64,000 nt of DNA, taken from NCBI GenBank assembly GCA_014728295.1, contig WJLW01000083.1:85860-149859 (forward strand). The letters run 5' to 3'. A program made the translations under genes and the position numbers. The notes under the pieces were generated by a model, which ran no database searches, was not told the DNA's origin, and saw nothing but the letters and a program-made list of their open reading frames with translations. Shown piece after piece: positions 8,638 through 17,444 of this stretch. Numbering within the stretch: the first letter of the stretch is position 1; every line of letters starts with the position of its first letter. This DNA is from Chitinivibrionales bacterium. Its GTDB lineage: Bacteria > Fibrobacterota > Chitinivibrionia > Chitinivibrionales > WJKA01.

Positions 8638-9741
8638 ATGAAAAAGGTAGGAATTATCGGCTGGCGCGGTATGGTGGGATCCGTGCTGATGCAGCGAATG
8701 GAAACCGAACTCGACATGAAGAGCTTCGAAGGAATCTATTTCTCGACCTCACAGGCAGGACAGCAAGGCCCCGACGGCCGGCCACTCAATGATGCGTTTG
8801 ACGTCAAGCGACTTGCGCTATGCGATATCATTGTTACTTGTCAGGGCGGAAGCTATACAAAGAAAATGTACTCGCAGTTGCGCAACAGCGGCTGGGACGG
8901 CTACTGGATCGATGCAGCATCTGCTTTGCGTATGGAAGCGGACAGCATCATCGCTCTGGACCCGGTCAACATGGACGTCATTAAATCCGGTCTGGCAAAC
9001 GGGGTGAAAACCTTCGCCGGGGGCAATTGCACCGTCAGCCTCATGTTGATGGCAATTGACGGGCTTTTCAAGCACGACCTGATTGAATGGATTTCGTCAA
9101 TGACCTATCAAGCAGCCTCGGGAGCCGGCGCTAAAAACATGATTGAACTGGTTGCCCAGATGGCCAAGCTTGGAGCCCTTGCCCTGCCGATGCTGGATAA
9201 TCCTTCGGCATCCGCGCTCGATCTTGACAACATAATAACCGACGCGCTGCGCAACGGCCAACTGCCCACCGAACAGTTCGGTGTGCCGCTTGCCGCCAGC
9301 CTGATCCCGTGGATCGACAGTCCTGTGGAAAACGGTCAGAGCCGGGAAGAATGGAAGGGCATGGCGGAGACCAATAAAATCCTCGGACTGCAGCACCCGG
9401 TGCCGGTTGACGGCGCGTGCGTGCGAATCGGGGCCATGCGGTGCCACAGCCAGGGCCTGACCATCAAATTGAAAAGAGATGTTGCACTCGACGAGGTAGC
9501 ATCCATGATAGCCGGAGCCAACGAGTGGGTCAAAGTAGTGCCCAACGAAAAGCCGCAAACTATCGCGGAGTTGAGTCCTGCCGCAATTTCCGGCGAATTG
9601 ACCGTTGCGATCGGACGTATTCGTAAAATGAACATCGGACCGCAGTATCTCACCGCCTTCACCGTCGGCGACCAGCTTCTCTGGGGCGCAGCCGAACCGA
9701 TCTGGCGTATGCTACGCATCATCTTCGAGCATCAGGCTTAA
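8638..9741 (+). CDS. asd: aspartate-semialdehyde dehydrogenase
   Basis: Reduces aspartyl-phosphate to aspartate semialdehyde with NADPH, the branch point for lysine/diaminopimelate, threonine and methionine. 367 residues from the ATG at 8638, which has AGGAG nine bases upstream; an in-frame ATG at 8554 would add 28 unrelated residues. The NADP-binding loop is VGIIGWRGMVGSVL. The active-site cysteine is C131 in GGNCTVSLML and the catalytic histidine H270 in RCHSQGLTIKL; E. coli uses C135 and H274. It is the Gram-negative (E. coli-like) type. The 109 bp upstream holds two small hairpins but no clear promoter or lysine riboswitch. Confidence 0.95.
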   Translation: MKKVGIIGWRGMVGSVLMQRMETELDMKSFEGIYFSTSQAGQQGPDGRPLNDAFDVKRLALCDIIVTCQGGSYTKKMYSQLRNSGWDGYWIDAASALRMEADSIIALDPVNMDVIKSGLANGVKTFAGGNCTVSLMLMAIDGLFKHDLIEWISSMTYQAASGAGAKNMIELVAQMAKLGALALPMLDNPSASALDLDNIITDALRNGQLPTEQFGVPLAASLIPWIDSPVENGQSREEWKGMAETNKILGLQHPVPVDGACVRIGAMRCHSQGLTIKLKRDVALDEVASMIAGANEWVKVVPNEKPQTIAELSPAAISGELTVAIGRIRKMNIGPQYLTAFTVGDQLLWGAAEPIWRMLRIIFEHQA

Positions 9742-9825
9742 TGATACGCGGCTGATAGTGCTGCCAACGGCCGCGTTCCCGCTTCCGAATATAGTGAAGG
9801 ATGCCAATTTCAGGCCAAAATAGCA

Positions 9826-9853
9826 TTGAGTTCATCGACAGAATAATTATATT
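9826..9853 (+). promoter_or_regulatory. candidate promoter of the MORN-protease gene
   Basis: TTGAGT at 9826-9831, 16 bp spacer, TATATT at 9848-9853. It would give a leader of about 35 nucleotides ending in the GGGAG ribosome binding site of the ATG at 9897. Confidence 0.45.
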
Positions 9854-9896
9854 TCAAGCAACTGTTTTACGCTATTTTTCCAACCGGGAGACAAAA

Positions 9897-12164
9897 ATGA
9901 GCGGCATATTGCGCGTCCTGCCGACGGCACTTCTCTCTTTGTATTTCATTTCATGCACTGACAAAACAATCCATCCCACACAGGTAATTGCGGATGGAAC
10001 CGACTGGGCGTCAATTGCAAATACCGTCACCAAATCGCTCTACTACATCGGATATCTCACCGACTCAAATGCGTACGAGGGAGAGCAGGCAATTCTGGTT
10101 GGAACCGGGTTTGCCGTTTCCCGCAACCGCATAATCACCAATGCCCACGTTGTCTCTGCGCTGTGGGAGAATACCGAATTTGAAGATCCGGTGGCGCTTA
10201 AGGCCGGAATGACGGCGAAAACGCGCGGGGCAATTCGCCTTGAACAATATAAAATTAGTCCGGCATACACCGGAAGTTTTACTTCGGCAGACATTGGGGT
10301 TTTGCTGGTAAACGATACCCTGAGCGACACATTGACAATTGCAGATTCAGCCGGAATGGAGCAGATAGGACCCGGACAGAAAGTTGCAACCATGGGCTTT
10401 CCGGGCGAAACCATGATCTGGTCGCTGAGCACGCCAAATCCAACGTTCACCAACGGATCAATATCAGCGGTGCTTCCACTTGACAAGCCAGACTCTGCCA
10501 CGCCGTTCAGCTTCTTTTTTCAGCATAACCTCGACCTGACCGGTGGAACGAGCGGCAGTCCTATATTCAATACCGATGGACACGTCATTGCCGTCAACAA
10601 CAGCGGATACCCCGGCACAGCTATCGGGTACGGAATCTCTGCATCCTATGTGGGCCATCTCACATCGACAACCAGCTTCGATTCATTAAGCAAGCATACA
10701 CAAGTCCAGGGATTAACTTTTGCACCCGGCTCTCCTTATTCCTCGCCACGCATAAGCGACATCTCACTTAACAATCTCGCGCTCGATCAGCTCAAGGGTT
10801 TATGTGGTTATAATTATTCTATTGTTACCGAAAATGATTCACTGCGCATTTACCGGTTTACTGATTACACCTCGTATATGGCATATGCTTTCTATGAAAA
10901 AGCAGCCTGGTTTGAGGACTACCAACGGGATCGCTGCGCGCTCTTTCTCATTACCGACGTACCACAACAGTCAACGATCAACGCTTTTACTCATCAATCT
11001 TATGAAGACATACTGGTCGGCGTATCAAAAACCAATATCCAGCTCCATTTCGGTCTTTGCCGGACAAAGCGGGTAGAGGACAATCTGCTCTTGTATGAAT
11101 ATCGATCGGACACTTTGCTGAGCTACTATAACCGGGGTATTTCACTCATTTTCATTGAGGATGATGAATACGCAAGTGCAATTGCGCTTTACGATCCATC
11201 AGCAGACGAAACACCATATGCTACCGACAGTATCGGCGCCTACATCACGCGCTATCGCAGTGCTGCTCCCGCGCTGGCGCCCCTTGGAGATACCACGATT
11301 ATAGACAGACATCTCAACGATTCTATCATGTCAACACGTCCATTCAAAGAAGGCAAACTGGAAGGAACCCTCAGAGAGTATGATGAAAACGGGATATTGC
11401 TATTCGAGGGCATATTTTCCAAAGGACAAAAAAACGGCAGTTTTAAATATTATGACTCCCTGCAAATACTTGTTGCCGAGTATTCGTACGTACGTGATAC
11501 GCTGCACGGTGATGCGAAATTTTATACCCGCAAGGATACGCTCGACAGCCTGATACGCTATGCCGGCGGAAATCGCAACGGCAAATCGATGTATTATTTC
11601 AGCGATGGTTCGGTGAGCAAATCCATAACCTACCAGGCCGGGAAGCTCCATGATACAACCCTGACTTATCATTCAAACGGCAACCTGAAAACCTTCGAGC
11701 TTTACAAAGACGGCGAGCGTCACGGCGACTACAAAGAATATTTTGAGAACGGAAAAATCCATATTGATGCTGCATACCAGAATGATGAATTGCACGGGGT
11801 GAAAAAGGAATACTATCGCGAGGATTCATTGACTAGCAACATACTCAATTACGAACAGCCCTACAAAAATGGCAAATGGGACGGCGTATACAAAAAATAC
11901 CGCAGAGACGGTACACTGCAGGAAGAAACGCCCTATAAGCAAAACGCCAGACACGGAGTCAGAAAAATTTACCAGAACGACGGCCGGACAATCGTGCTCG
12001 AAATACCATATATCAACAATAAAGTTCATGGAACCAAAATCACCTATTACCCTGACGGCGTTACGCATCAAATCGATGAAATCTACAATTACGGTGTCAA
12101 GCTGAAAACAATCACCTACAATCCGGACGGCTCACTCGCCTCGGAAGTAGTTCATCAGGGATAG
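9897..12164 (+). CDS. lipoprotein with trypsin-like protease domain and MORN-like repeats
   Basis: 755 residues from the ATG at 9897, preceded by GGGAG; an earlier in-frame ATG at 9801 would spoil the signal peptide. The lipobox is FISC with C20. Residues about 45-270 form an S1-type serine protease with a complete triad: H84 (TNAHVV), D132 (SADIGVLLV) and S219 (GGTSGSP). After a middle region of no clear family (about 270-480), residues about 485-755 hold some ten copies of a roughly 22-residue MORN-type unit, for example GKLEGTLREYDENG, GQKNGSFKYYD and GKWDGVYKKYRRDG. The protein should be lipid-anchored outside the inner membrane. The protease-repeat fusion is unusual. It stands alone between asd and a convergent gene. 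Confidence 0.8.
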   Translation: MSGILRVLPTALLSLYFISCTDKTIHPTQVIADGTDWASIANTVTKSLYYIGYLTDSNAYEGEQAILVGTGFAVSRNRIITNAHVVSALWENTEFEDPVALKAGMTAKTRGAIRLEQYKISPAYTGSFTSADIGVLLVNDTLSDTLTIADSAGMEQIGPGQKVATMGFPGETMIWSLSTPNPTFTNGSISAVLPLDKPDSATPFSFFFQHNLDLTGGTSGSPIFNTDGHVIAVNNSGYPGTAIGYGISASYVGHLTSTTSFDSLSKHTQVQGLTFAPGSPYSSPRISDISLNNLALDQLKGLCGYNYSIVTENDSLRIYRFTDYTSYMAYAFYEKAAWFEDYQRDRCALFLITDVPQQSTINAFTHQSYEDILVGVSKTNIQLHFGLCRTKRVEDNLLLYEYRSDTLLSYYNRGISLIFIEDDEYASAIALYDPSADETPYATDSIGAYITRYRSAAPALAPLGDTTIIDRHLNDSIMSTRPFKEGKLEGTLREYDENGILLFEGIFSKGQKNGSFKYYDSLQILVAEYSYVRDTLHGDAKFYTRKDTLDSLIRYAGGNRNGKSMYYFSDGSVSKSITYQAGKLHDTTLTYHSNGNLKTFELYKDGERHGDYKEYFENGKIHIDAAYQNDELHGVKKEYYREDSLTSNILNYEQPYKNGKWDGVYKKYRRDGTLQEETPYKQNARHGVRKIYQNDGRTIVLEIPYINNKVHGTKITYYPDGVTHQIDEIYNYGVKLKTITYNPDGSLASEVVHQG

Positions 12165-12175
12165 CCGGGGGCACT

Positions 12176-12204
12176 AAAAAAGGCCGTTTGAAAAACAAAC
12201 GGCC
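12176..12204 (-). terminator. Rho-independent terminator of the TPR/SLH lipoprotein gene
   Basis: A perfect 9-bp stem, GGCCGTTTG / CAAACGGCC (12182-12190 and 12196-12204), with a five-base loop. On the minus strand it is followed by six T (12181-12176). It lies 34 bp beyond the stop of the gene ending at 12238. The plus side has no T tract, so it mainly serves the minus strand. Confidence 0.85.
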
Positions 12205-12237
12205 CGCTTCTCATGCTGCACTTCAATATGCTTTCGC

Positions 12238-13446
12238 CTATTCAAGTTTGAGAAAATTTTTCAGCTTGCGAATTACCAGTAGTCCTTCGGCGCCGGAAAC
12301 CGATTGCTGCATACCGAATTCGCCATTGATTTGCGCATCCATGATGCCGCGGTCCGCAGCGGTACAGATTGCGTTGTAGGAGGGGTGAGAGGGGTTGACA
12401 TCCGGGAAGCGGCTTTGCTCTTCGCCGATATGCTTGGTTGCAATCGACTCGTCACCGGTTATGGCGATGATTGCGTCCTCGACCATCATGGCGTACTCGC
12501 CGCGATTGACCAGCTCATCGGGATGAAACGTATGGTCGGGATAGGGCTCCAGGCCGCGAATGTTGAGATCTACGATATCCATGACGAAATTTTTGGCCCA
12601 GTGACCTTCCATATCGGTGATCTCCGGCATTTTGGTCATTTGATCGACCTCCATTTTGCGGGGGTCCTCCGGGGCTTGGAAATCGACATCATACTTTTTC
12701 GGACGTTTCTTCTGAACCAGCTTGTCTATCTTGAGCTCGGAGATAAAAAGCGCGGCGATGTCGGCGCGTGATATCTCTTCAACCAGCGCAATCTTTTTGC
12801 CAATTTCGGTACCCGGTGCGGCGCGTTCGATATCATTGATGAGTTTGAACTCCTTGTCGGCCTGTGAGGTAAATCCTTTGTCGATTTCCAGCACCTTGCT
12901 GAAATCGGATTTGGCTTCGGAAAACATCAATGCTTTTTTATAACAATAGCCGCGGCGATAGTAGGCTTCCGCGCTTTGGGGATCGAGATCAATAGCTTTG
13001 CCATACTCACGTTCGACGTCTTTTATCCACTTTTTCGCAGGCTTGCGACCTTCATTTTGCATGGTGATGACAAGGCCCCGGGCGATATAGACTTCCGCTG
13101 CTTTGGGACTGAGATCTTTTGCCTTGTTCATCAGCTTGTGCGCCTGTTTGAAGCCGTCTTCCATTGCTTCGTTGTCGGGAGCATCCTGCGCCTTTTTAGC
13201 GGTTGTCAACGCAAGTCCGGCGACAGCCGGACCAAATTTCGGATCAAGTGACTGGGCCAGCTTGAACTCTTCTTCGGCCTTGGCAATCTCGCCCTGATCC
13301 CAGTATTTCATGCCCTGCTTGTAATGCACTTCCGGCGTGTCCATTTTTCCGCCGGCCTTGCGTGCTTTGGTGCAACCCGTCATGGCACCCATCATTGCCG
13401 CAAGGGATACGATGAGCGTCACGTGTAAAAGAGATTTTCCTTTCAT
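12238..13446 (-). CDS. lipoprotein with TPR repeats and C-terminal S-layer-homology-like domain
   Basis: 402 residues from the ATG at 13446, which has AGGAGG eight bases upstream; the ATG two codons earlier is too close to it. The lipobox is MTGC with C25. Residues about 38-205 are tetratricopeptide repeats (YKQGMKYWDQGEIAKAEEEF, VYIARGLVITMQNEG, AYYRRGYCYKKALMFSEAKS). Residues about 275-400 read like two SLH units: MEGHWAKNFVMDIVDL, YPDHTFHPDELVNRGEYAMM, SRFPDVNPSHPSYNAICTAA. SLH domains bind cell-wall polymers or link outer membrane to wall, so this may be an envelope tether. A terminator follows. The LPP20-like gene is 36 bp upstream on the same strand, probably in one operon. Confidence 0.8.
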   Translation of the reverse strand: MKGKSLLHVTLIVSLAAMMGAMTGCTKARKAGGKMDTPEVHYKQGMKYWDQGEIAKAEEEFKLAQSLDPKFGPAVAGLALTTAKKAQDAPDNEAMEDGFKQAHKLMNKAKDLSPKAAEVYIARGLVITMQNEGRKPAKKWIKDVEREYGKAIDLDPQSAEAYYRRGYCYKKALMFSEAKSDFSKVLEIDKGFTSQADKEFKLINDIERAAPGTEIGKKIALVEEISRADIAALFISELKIDKLVQKKRPKKYDVDFQAPEDPRKMEVDQMTKMPEITDMEGHWAKNFVMDIVDLNIRGLEPYPDHTFHPDELVNRGEYAMMVEDAIIAITGDESIATKHIGEEQSRFPDVNPSHPSYNAICTAADRGIMDAQINGEFGMQQSVSGAEGLLVIRKLKNFLKLE

Positions 13447-13482
13447 TACCATTTCCTCCTGTAATTTGTTGAATTTAAAAGC

Positions 13483-14319
13483 TTAATCAACCACAAAAAT
13501 GACACGGCACTCTGAGAGAAATTTCAGATTTTCGGCAGCGCTGCGAACTTCGGCAGCGTCTTTATTCGACAGAACGACATCGGTGCTATTTGCGCCGGAT
13601 GCTTTGACCGCCGTCACTTTTCCGGGACTATCGCCTACCCGGCCCAGCTTTGACGCTTTAAGTACATTTTTGGCGTAGCCAACGATGCCGTATTTCACGG
13701 CCCATTCACGCGAGACATAGGCGCTTCCGTATATTTCTTTGCCGGATTCATCCAGCACTTTTGGGCTGAGAGCCGGCTTCACGTTCAATCCTTTACAATC
13801 GATTATCAGGCCCGTAAAAACCATCTTCTTTTTGGCGCCCTTGCCGTCCCACTGCGAAACGGACGGTTTATCGCCAATATTGTCTCCATAGACTTTTGCG
13901 CCAAGTCCGCCGACACCGTCAAGGGGGATCTTCATAGTAATCTCGACGGTCCCGTCACTCATGTATTTGGTGCGACCCTCTTTTTCGAATCCCTGAATGA
14001 ATCCGCTAACCGAGGTGGAAACAACGTCATTTTTGGTCATGAAATTTTCTATGGTAGTAGACGAGTTCAAATACATTCCCTTGACCGTTTCCAGCGCATT
14101 GCGCAGGGCAACTATTTTTGCGGCGCGCTCGGCGCCGGGACGCTGAGCCGATTCCGGCAGGTTTGGATTCGGTGCGCCGATTCCGGTCGCGACAATGTAG
14201 CGCTCGGACCAGTCGACCTCACCTTTACCGTCATCGCCGGAGACCACTGGCTGAATCTGGGCCAAGACAAGAGACGCAGCAGTCAGGCACATAGCCGACA
14301 CTTTGCAAAGATGCTGCAT
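13483..14319 (-). CDS. secreted LPP20-family-like protein
   Basis: 278 residues from the ATG at 14319, chosen for the GAGGAGG six bases upstream; an ATG 33 bp earlier lacks one. The N-terminus MQHLCKVSAMCLTAASLVLA is a signal peptide. The body resembles LPP20/flagellar-associated lipoproteins: ERYIVATGIGAPNP, then RPGAERAAKIVALRNALETV with KGMYLNSSTTIENF, then SGFIQGFEKEGRTKYMSDGT and VEITMKIPLDG. A C-terminal stretch (TGLIIDCKGLNVKPALSPKV) is common in these proteins. Function is unknown in most members. It precedes the TPR/SLH lipoprotein gene, suggesting a shared envelope role. Confidence 0.75.
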   Translation of the reverse strand: MQHLCKVSAMCLTAASLVLAQIQPVVSGDDGKGEVDWSERYIVATGIGAPNPNLPESAQRPGAERAAKIVALRNALETVKGMYLNSSTTIENFMTKNDVVSTSVSGFIQGFEKEGRTKYMSDGTVEITMKIPLDGVGGLGAKVYGDNIGDKPSVSQWDGKGAKKKMVFTGLIIDCKGLNVKPALSPKVLDESGKEIYGSAYVSREWAVKYGIVGYAKNVLKASKLGRVGDSPGKVTAVKASGANSTDVVLSNKDAAEVRSAAENLKFLSECRVIFVVD

Positions 14320-14451
14320 AGAACCTCCTCGAAAAATTGTTATGAGAAGCACATATATTCTTGAAATGTCAATTGCGTTTGAGTAAGCCCGACGTAGTAA
14401 ATATAAAATGGTTTCAACCAGGTATCTGTGATTTCAGTCACAGGAGCGCAA

Positions 14452-15171
14452 TTAATTTTTTTTTCTGGCAATGCAAAACAGAAAGCCGACATAGCGAAAG
14501 CCTTCAAGCCTATAAAAAACATCGATTTCACGATGAAAAGCAAGTTTAACTTTCGGATCGGCAAAAAAGCCCTTGTTATCTTCCAGCCTTTTTGCCATGT
14601 GGGCATAGTAATTGTCCCATCCGCTCTGCGGAACCAGGCTGAGAAATTGAATCGAAAAGCCGGCATCGTCAATCAGCTTGCGATAGCTTTCTTCCGATTC
14701 ATAATGATAGGCATCGTCGTCAAACACCTTTTTAACTTCGTGCGGCGCCGTGCTGGAAAGAAATATCAAATCCGAAAAAGCCAGCCTGCCACGCGACTCG
14801 AGCCATTCAGCCGCTTTCGCCAACCCATCTTTGCGTGATATACTCGAGAGCACTCCTCCTTCCGCCAGAATGAGCTCAAACGATGCACCGCCGAATGCGA
14901 CCGCATTTGCATCCTTGTGCATGAACGTGATGAGATGACTCACGCCGCGCTCAACTGAAAGCTTTTTTGCAAAATCGATGTTATCTGCGGATTCATCAAT
15001 TGCCGTCACCTTGCAGCGAAACTCACTCGCAATAGTACAACTCCCGTCACCATAGCCGCATCCAATGTCAAGTACCGTGCTGGCCGGATTGATGCCGGCG
15101 AAACGTCCCGCCGCCAGAGTAAATTCTCTGCCCGCCGGTGAAGTATAATATGATTGGATGTCTGTGACCAT
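14452..15171 (-). CDS. class I SAM-dependent methyltransferase
   Basis: 239 residues with a Rossmann methyltransferase fold. Motif I is VLDIGCGYGDGS (about residues 34-45), motif II VTAIDESADNIDFAKK, and motif III region FELILAEGGVLSSI. The C-terminal half (KVFDDDAYHYESEESYRKLI) resembles small-molecule or UbiE-like methyltransferases. The substrate cannot be told. The ATG at 15171 has no Shine-Dalgarno sequence and lies about 11 bp past a good -10 box, so translation is probably near-leaderless. The stop is followed by a 130-bp gap before the LPP20-like gene. Confidence 0.85.
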   Translation of the reverse strand: MVTDIQSYYTSPAGREFTLAAGRFAGINPASTVLDIGCGYGDGSCTIASEFRCKVTAIDESADNIDFAKKLSVERGVSHLITFMHKDANAVAFGGASFELILAEGGVLSSISRKDGLAKAAEWLESRGRLAFSDLIFLSSTAPHEVKKVFDDDAYHYESEESYRKLIDDAGFSIQFLSLVPQSGWDNYYAHMAKRLEDNKGFFADPKVKLAFHREIDVFYRLEGFRYVGFLFCIARKKN

Positions 15172-15180
15172 AGAAATGTA

Positions 15181-15209
15181 AGTATACTATGGTTAAGTGA
15201 TTGATTCAA
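15181..15209 (-). promoter_or_regulatory. promoter of the methyltransferase gene
   Basis: Minus strand TTGAAT (15209-15204), exactly 17 bp, TATACT (15186-15181). Predicted initiation near 15175 leaves only about four nucleotides before the ATG at 15171. The same two hexamers with the same spacing occur at 49452-49480. Confidence 0.6.
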
Positions 15210-15217
15210 CAGCCGAA

Positions 15218-16357
15218 TCAGCGCACTTTAAAAAATATGATCAATCCGACAACCAGCAAAATAACCGATATGATATGAAAGCGCCAGGTGATTTTAGATT
15301 TGATATAAAATTCATTTTGCCGGTAAAACGGATTATCGCGCATACCGAACTGAAAGTGATGATGGATGGGCGCGCAGCGAAAGATGCGCCTCTTCCTCAG
15401 CTTGAACCAGAATATCTGCAGGATGTCTGAGATGAATTCCATCATGAAAATGAATCCCACAATCGGCAGATAGAACTCCGCTTTGACGAATACAAACATG
15501 ATGGCGGTCATGCCCCCCAGGCCGACCGATCCGGAATCTCCCATGATAATTTTCGACGGCGGTGAATTGTACCACAAAAAGGCCAGCAGCACGCCAATCG
15601 CCGACCCAATCAGCGGCAGAATCTCTTCCACGCCGGGGATGTGGGGAATGAGCAGATACGCACTCCAGGCTTCGTTGTGGGAAATGTAGGAGACGATCGC
15701 CACAAAGCTCAGTGAGGTGATCAGCGGCACCGAAGCCAGCGTATCAAACCCGTCGGTAAAATTGACCCCGTTGGCCAGCACCGCAATTGTCAATGCCATA
15801 AACGGAATGAAAATGAAGGCGGGCAGGTAGGGAAATATCTTCTCAACGCTGAGAAACGGAATAGTAATATGACCGCTGATATTCGGAATGTATTTATAGG
15901 CGGCAACGGCAACCGCCAGGGAAATCAGGATATACAAGGTCAACCTCAAGCTCGCCGAGATGCCGTCGGACTTGTATTGATAATCCTGTTTTGAAATCAA
16001 TCCTTTATTCAACCGCCGTTTGTTGACCACCTTGGCAATATCGTCGGTTGCACCGATGACGCTGAAAAAAGTGTAAATGACCAGTGCGGATATCACGTAG
16101 GAATTAAACCGCGCAAAGACCAGGCTCATCAGCACAATAATCACCAGAAACAACAGGCCCGCCGGCATGACCGGCTGATGCTTATCTTTTTCATTTTCCA
16201 GCTCGGAGCTGAAATTGAAGCTTTTCAAAAAAGAGATATAAGGCGGAAAAAATGCAATCGCCAGCACAAACGACACTAATGTCGCGATGCCCGTACTGAA
16301 CAGGCGGCTGTAAAAAAGATAGACACCTGTTTGCCGGTACAGAAATTCAATCAGCAT
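15218..16357 (-). CDS. MraY-like phospho-N-acetylmuramoyl-pentapeptide transferase
   Basis: 379 residues with about ten membrane helices. MraY transfers phospho-MurNAc-pentapeptide to undecaprenyl phosphate to make lipid I. Family landmarks are all recognisable but altered: GATDDIAKV where GFxDDxxK is usual, NGVNFTDGFDTLA for NxxNLTDGLDGLA, GDSGSVGLGG for GDTGSLALGG, and the Mg/substrate loop APIHHHFQ for APLHHHFE. The catalytic aspartates and the HHH motif are retained, so it is probably active. It is not inside a mur/fts cluster here. It could be the sole MraY of a divergent lineage or a second enzyme acting on a different nucleotide sugar. No clear ribosome binding site precedes the ATG. 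Confidence 0.82.
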   Translation of the reverse strand: MLIEFLYRQTGVYLFYSRLFSTGIATLVSFVLAIAFFPPYISFLKSFNFSSELENEKDKHQPVMPAGLLFLVIIVLMSLVFARFNSYVISALVIYTFFSVIGATDDIAKVVNKRRLNKGLISKQDYQYKSDGISASLRLTLYILISLAVAVAAYKYIPNISGHITIPFLSVEKIFPYLPAFIFIPFMALTIAVLANGVNFTDGFDTLASVPLITSLSFVAIVSYISHNEAWSAYLLIPHIPGVEEILPLIGSAIGVLLAFLWYNSPPSKIIMGDSGSVGLGGMTAIMFVFVKAEFYLPIVGFIFMMEFISDILQIFWFKLRKRRIFRCAPIHHHFQFGMRDNPFYRQNEFYIKSKITWRFHIISVILLVVGLIIFFKVR

Positions 16358-16542
16358 GCGGATCTATTTTCTGAATGGATGAAATACAGCTAATAAAACG
16401 TTTAATTAAAAATATTATTTGAAGACCGGCAAAGTCACCCCACGCGGGCTGATTTCGGCGATCCTTAAAAAATTGAGCGATATTTACCTGTTGGCGTTTC
16501 TTATAAGCATAAGCCACGCTATCTTAATCGAAAGGATATGCC

Positions 16543-17442
16543 ATGCAAGCACCCGGCAAACTATTGAGAACAGGACTGTGCGTATTCGCCGGCATTTCGG
16601 CAGGCTTTAGCGAAATGACCACCGGGCTGGATGCAAATATCGGCTTTTTTTTGCTGCCGAAAGAAATTCAGGGATTCGTTAGCAAAGGCTTTTCAGAAGT
16701 CGGCCGGGGCAATGTGTACGTCAGCGAGGATGCTGCCAGTTCGGGCTATTCCCAAACCACCTATCGCTATCGACACGAATTCGGCCTGCGCATGAAACCG
16801 AATATCGGCTTTTCGATTTCACCGACCTTTTATTTTGATAATGGAGTGGGTTTTGGTTTCGAGGGTTCGGGCGGTTTTTCGATAGATGAAGTTGATGCAA
16901 CACACACGATTTCCGACTCACTTGGCCGGGATTCCTATTCACCGATCCCGCACGCGTATCGTCGAAAACAGACAACAACCAACGATCAGGTATACGCAAA
17001 ATATCGCTACCTCGGCCTGACGCTTACATATCGCCGTCCGTTTGTAAAAAAAACGCAGCTGCAGTTCAGCCTCAATATCGGACAGGGAAGCTATTTATCA
17101 CTCTTCCGGATAGAGGAAGCCGGCGGCAGTATTAGTTACCATCAGTCAAACGGACATGTTGTCTCGACCGGGACATACCCCGCTACATTTTACACCTTCG
17201 GCATTCGTTATCTTTCATTCGCAATCAAGCCGGGCGTGCACCTGGTCAAACCATTGACGCGCCAGCTCAGCCTGCGCGGCGGGCTGTCGGTACCGGTTTC
17301 CTATGTCGACAAAGGTTACAAATGGAGTGAGGACGGGGGGACGAACGAAAGTATCGTGTTCTATCCTGCAAACAGATTCGTCGCCGGCAACCTGATACTA
17401 TCCCTTGGAATCGTGTTTCACTTCATTGGCGGAAGGTCGTAA
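16543..17442 (+). CDS. probable outer-membrane beta-barrel protein
   Basis: 299 residues; no family recognised. A signal peptide (about 1-22, KLLRTGLCVFAGISAGFS) is followed by alternating amphipathic strands rich in aromatic and glycine residues, such as NIGFSISPTFYFDNGVGFGF, KYRYLGLTLTYRRPFV and LQFSLNIGQGSYLSLF, ending in NLILSLGIVFHF. This is the pattern of a transmembrane beta-barrel. AAAGGATAT precedes the ATG. The next gene starts two bases after the stop, so the two are co-transcribed and may form an export or surface pair with the downstream regulatory genes. Confidence 0.65.
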   Translation: MQAPGKLLRTGLCVFAGISAGFSEMTTGLDANIGFFLLPKEIQGFVSKGFSEVGRGNVYVSEDAASSGYSQTTYRYRHEFGLRMKPNIGFSISPTFYFDNGVGFGFEGSGGFSIDEVDATHTISDSLGRDSYSPIPHAYRRKQTTTNDQVYAKYRYLGLTLTYRRPFVKKTQLQFSLNIGQGSYLSLFRIEEAGGSISYHQSNGHVVSTGTYPATFYTFGIRYLSFAIKPGVHLVKPLTRQLSLRGGLSVPVSYVDKGYKWSEDGGTNESIVFYPANRFVAGNLILSLGIVFHFIGGRS

Positions 17443-17444
17443 GT

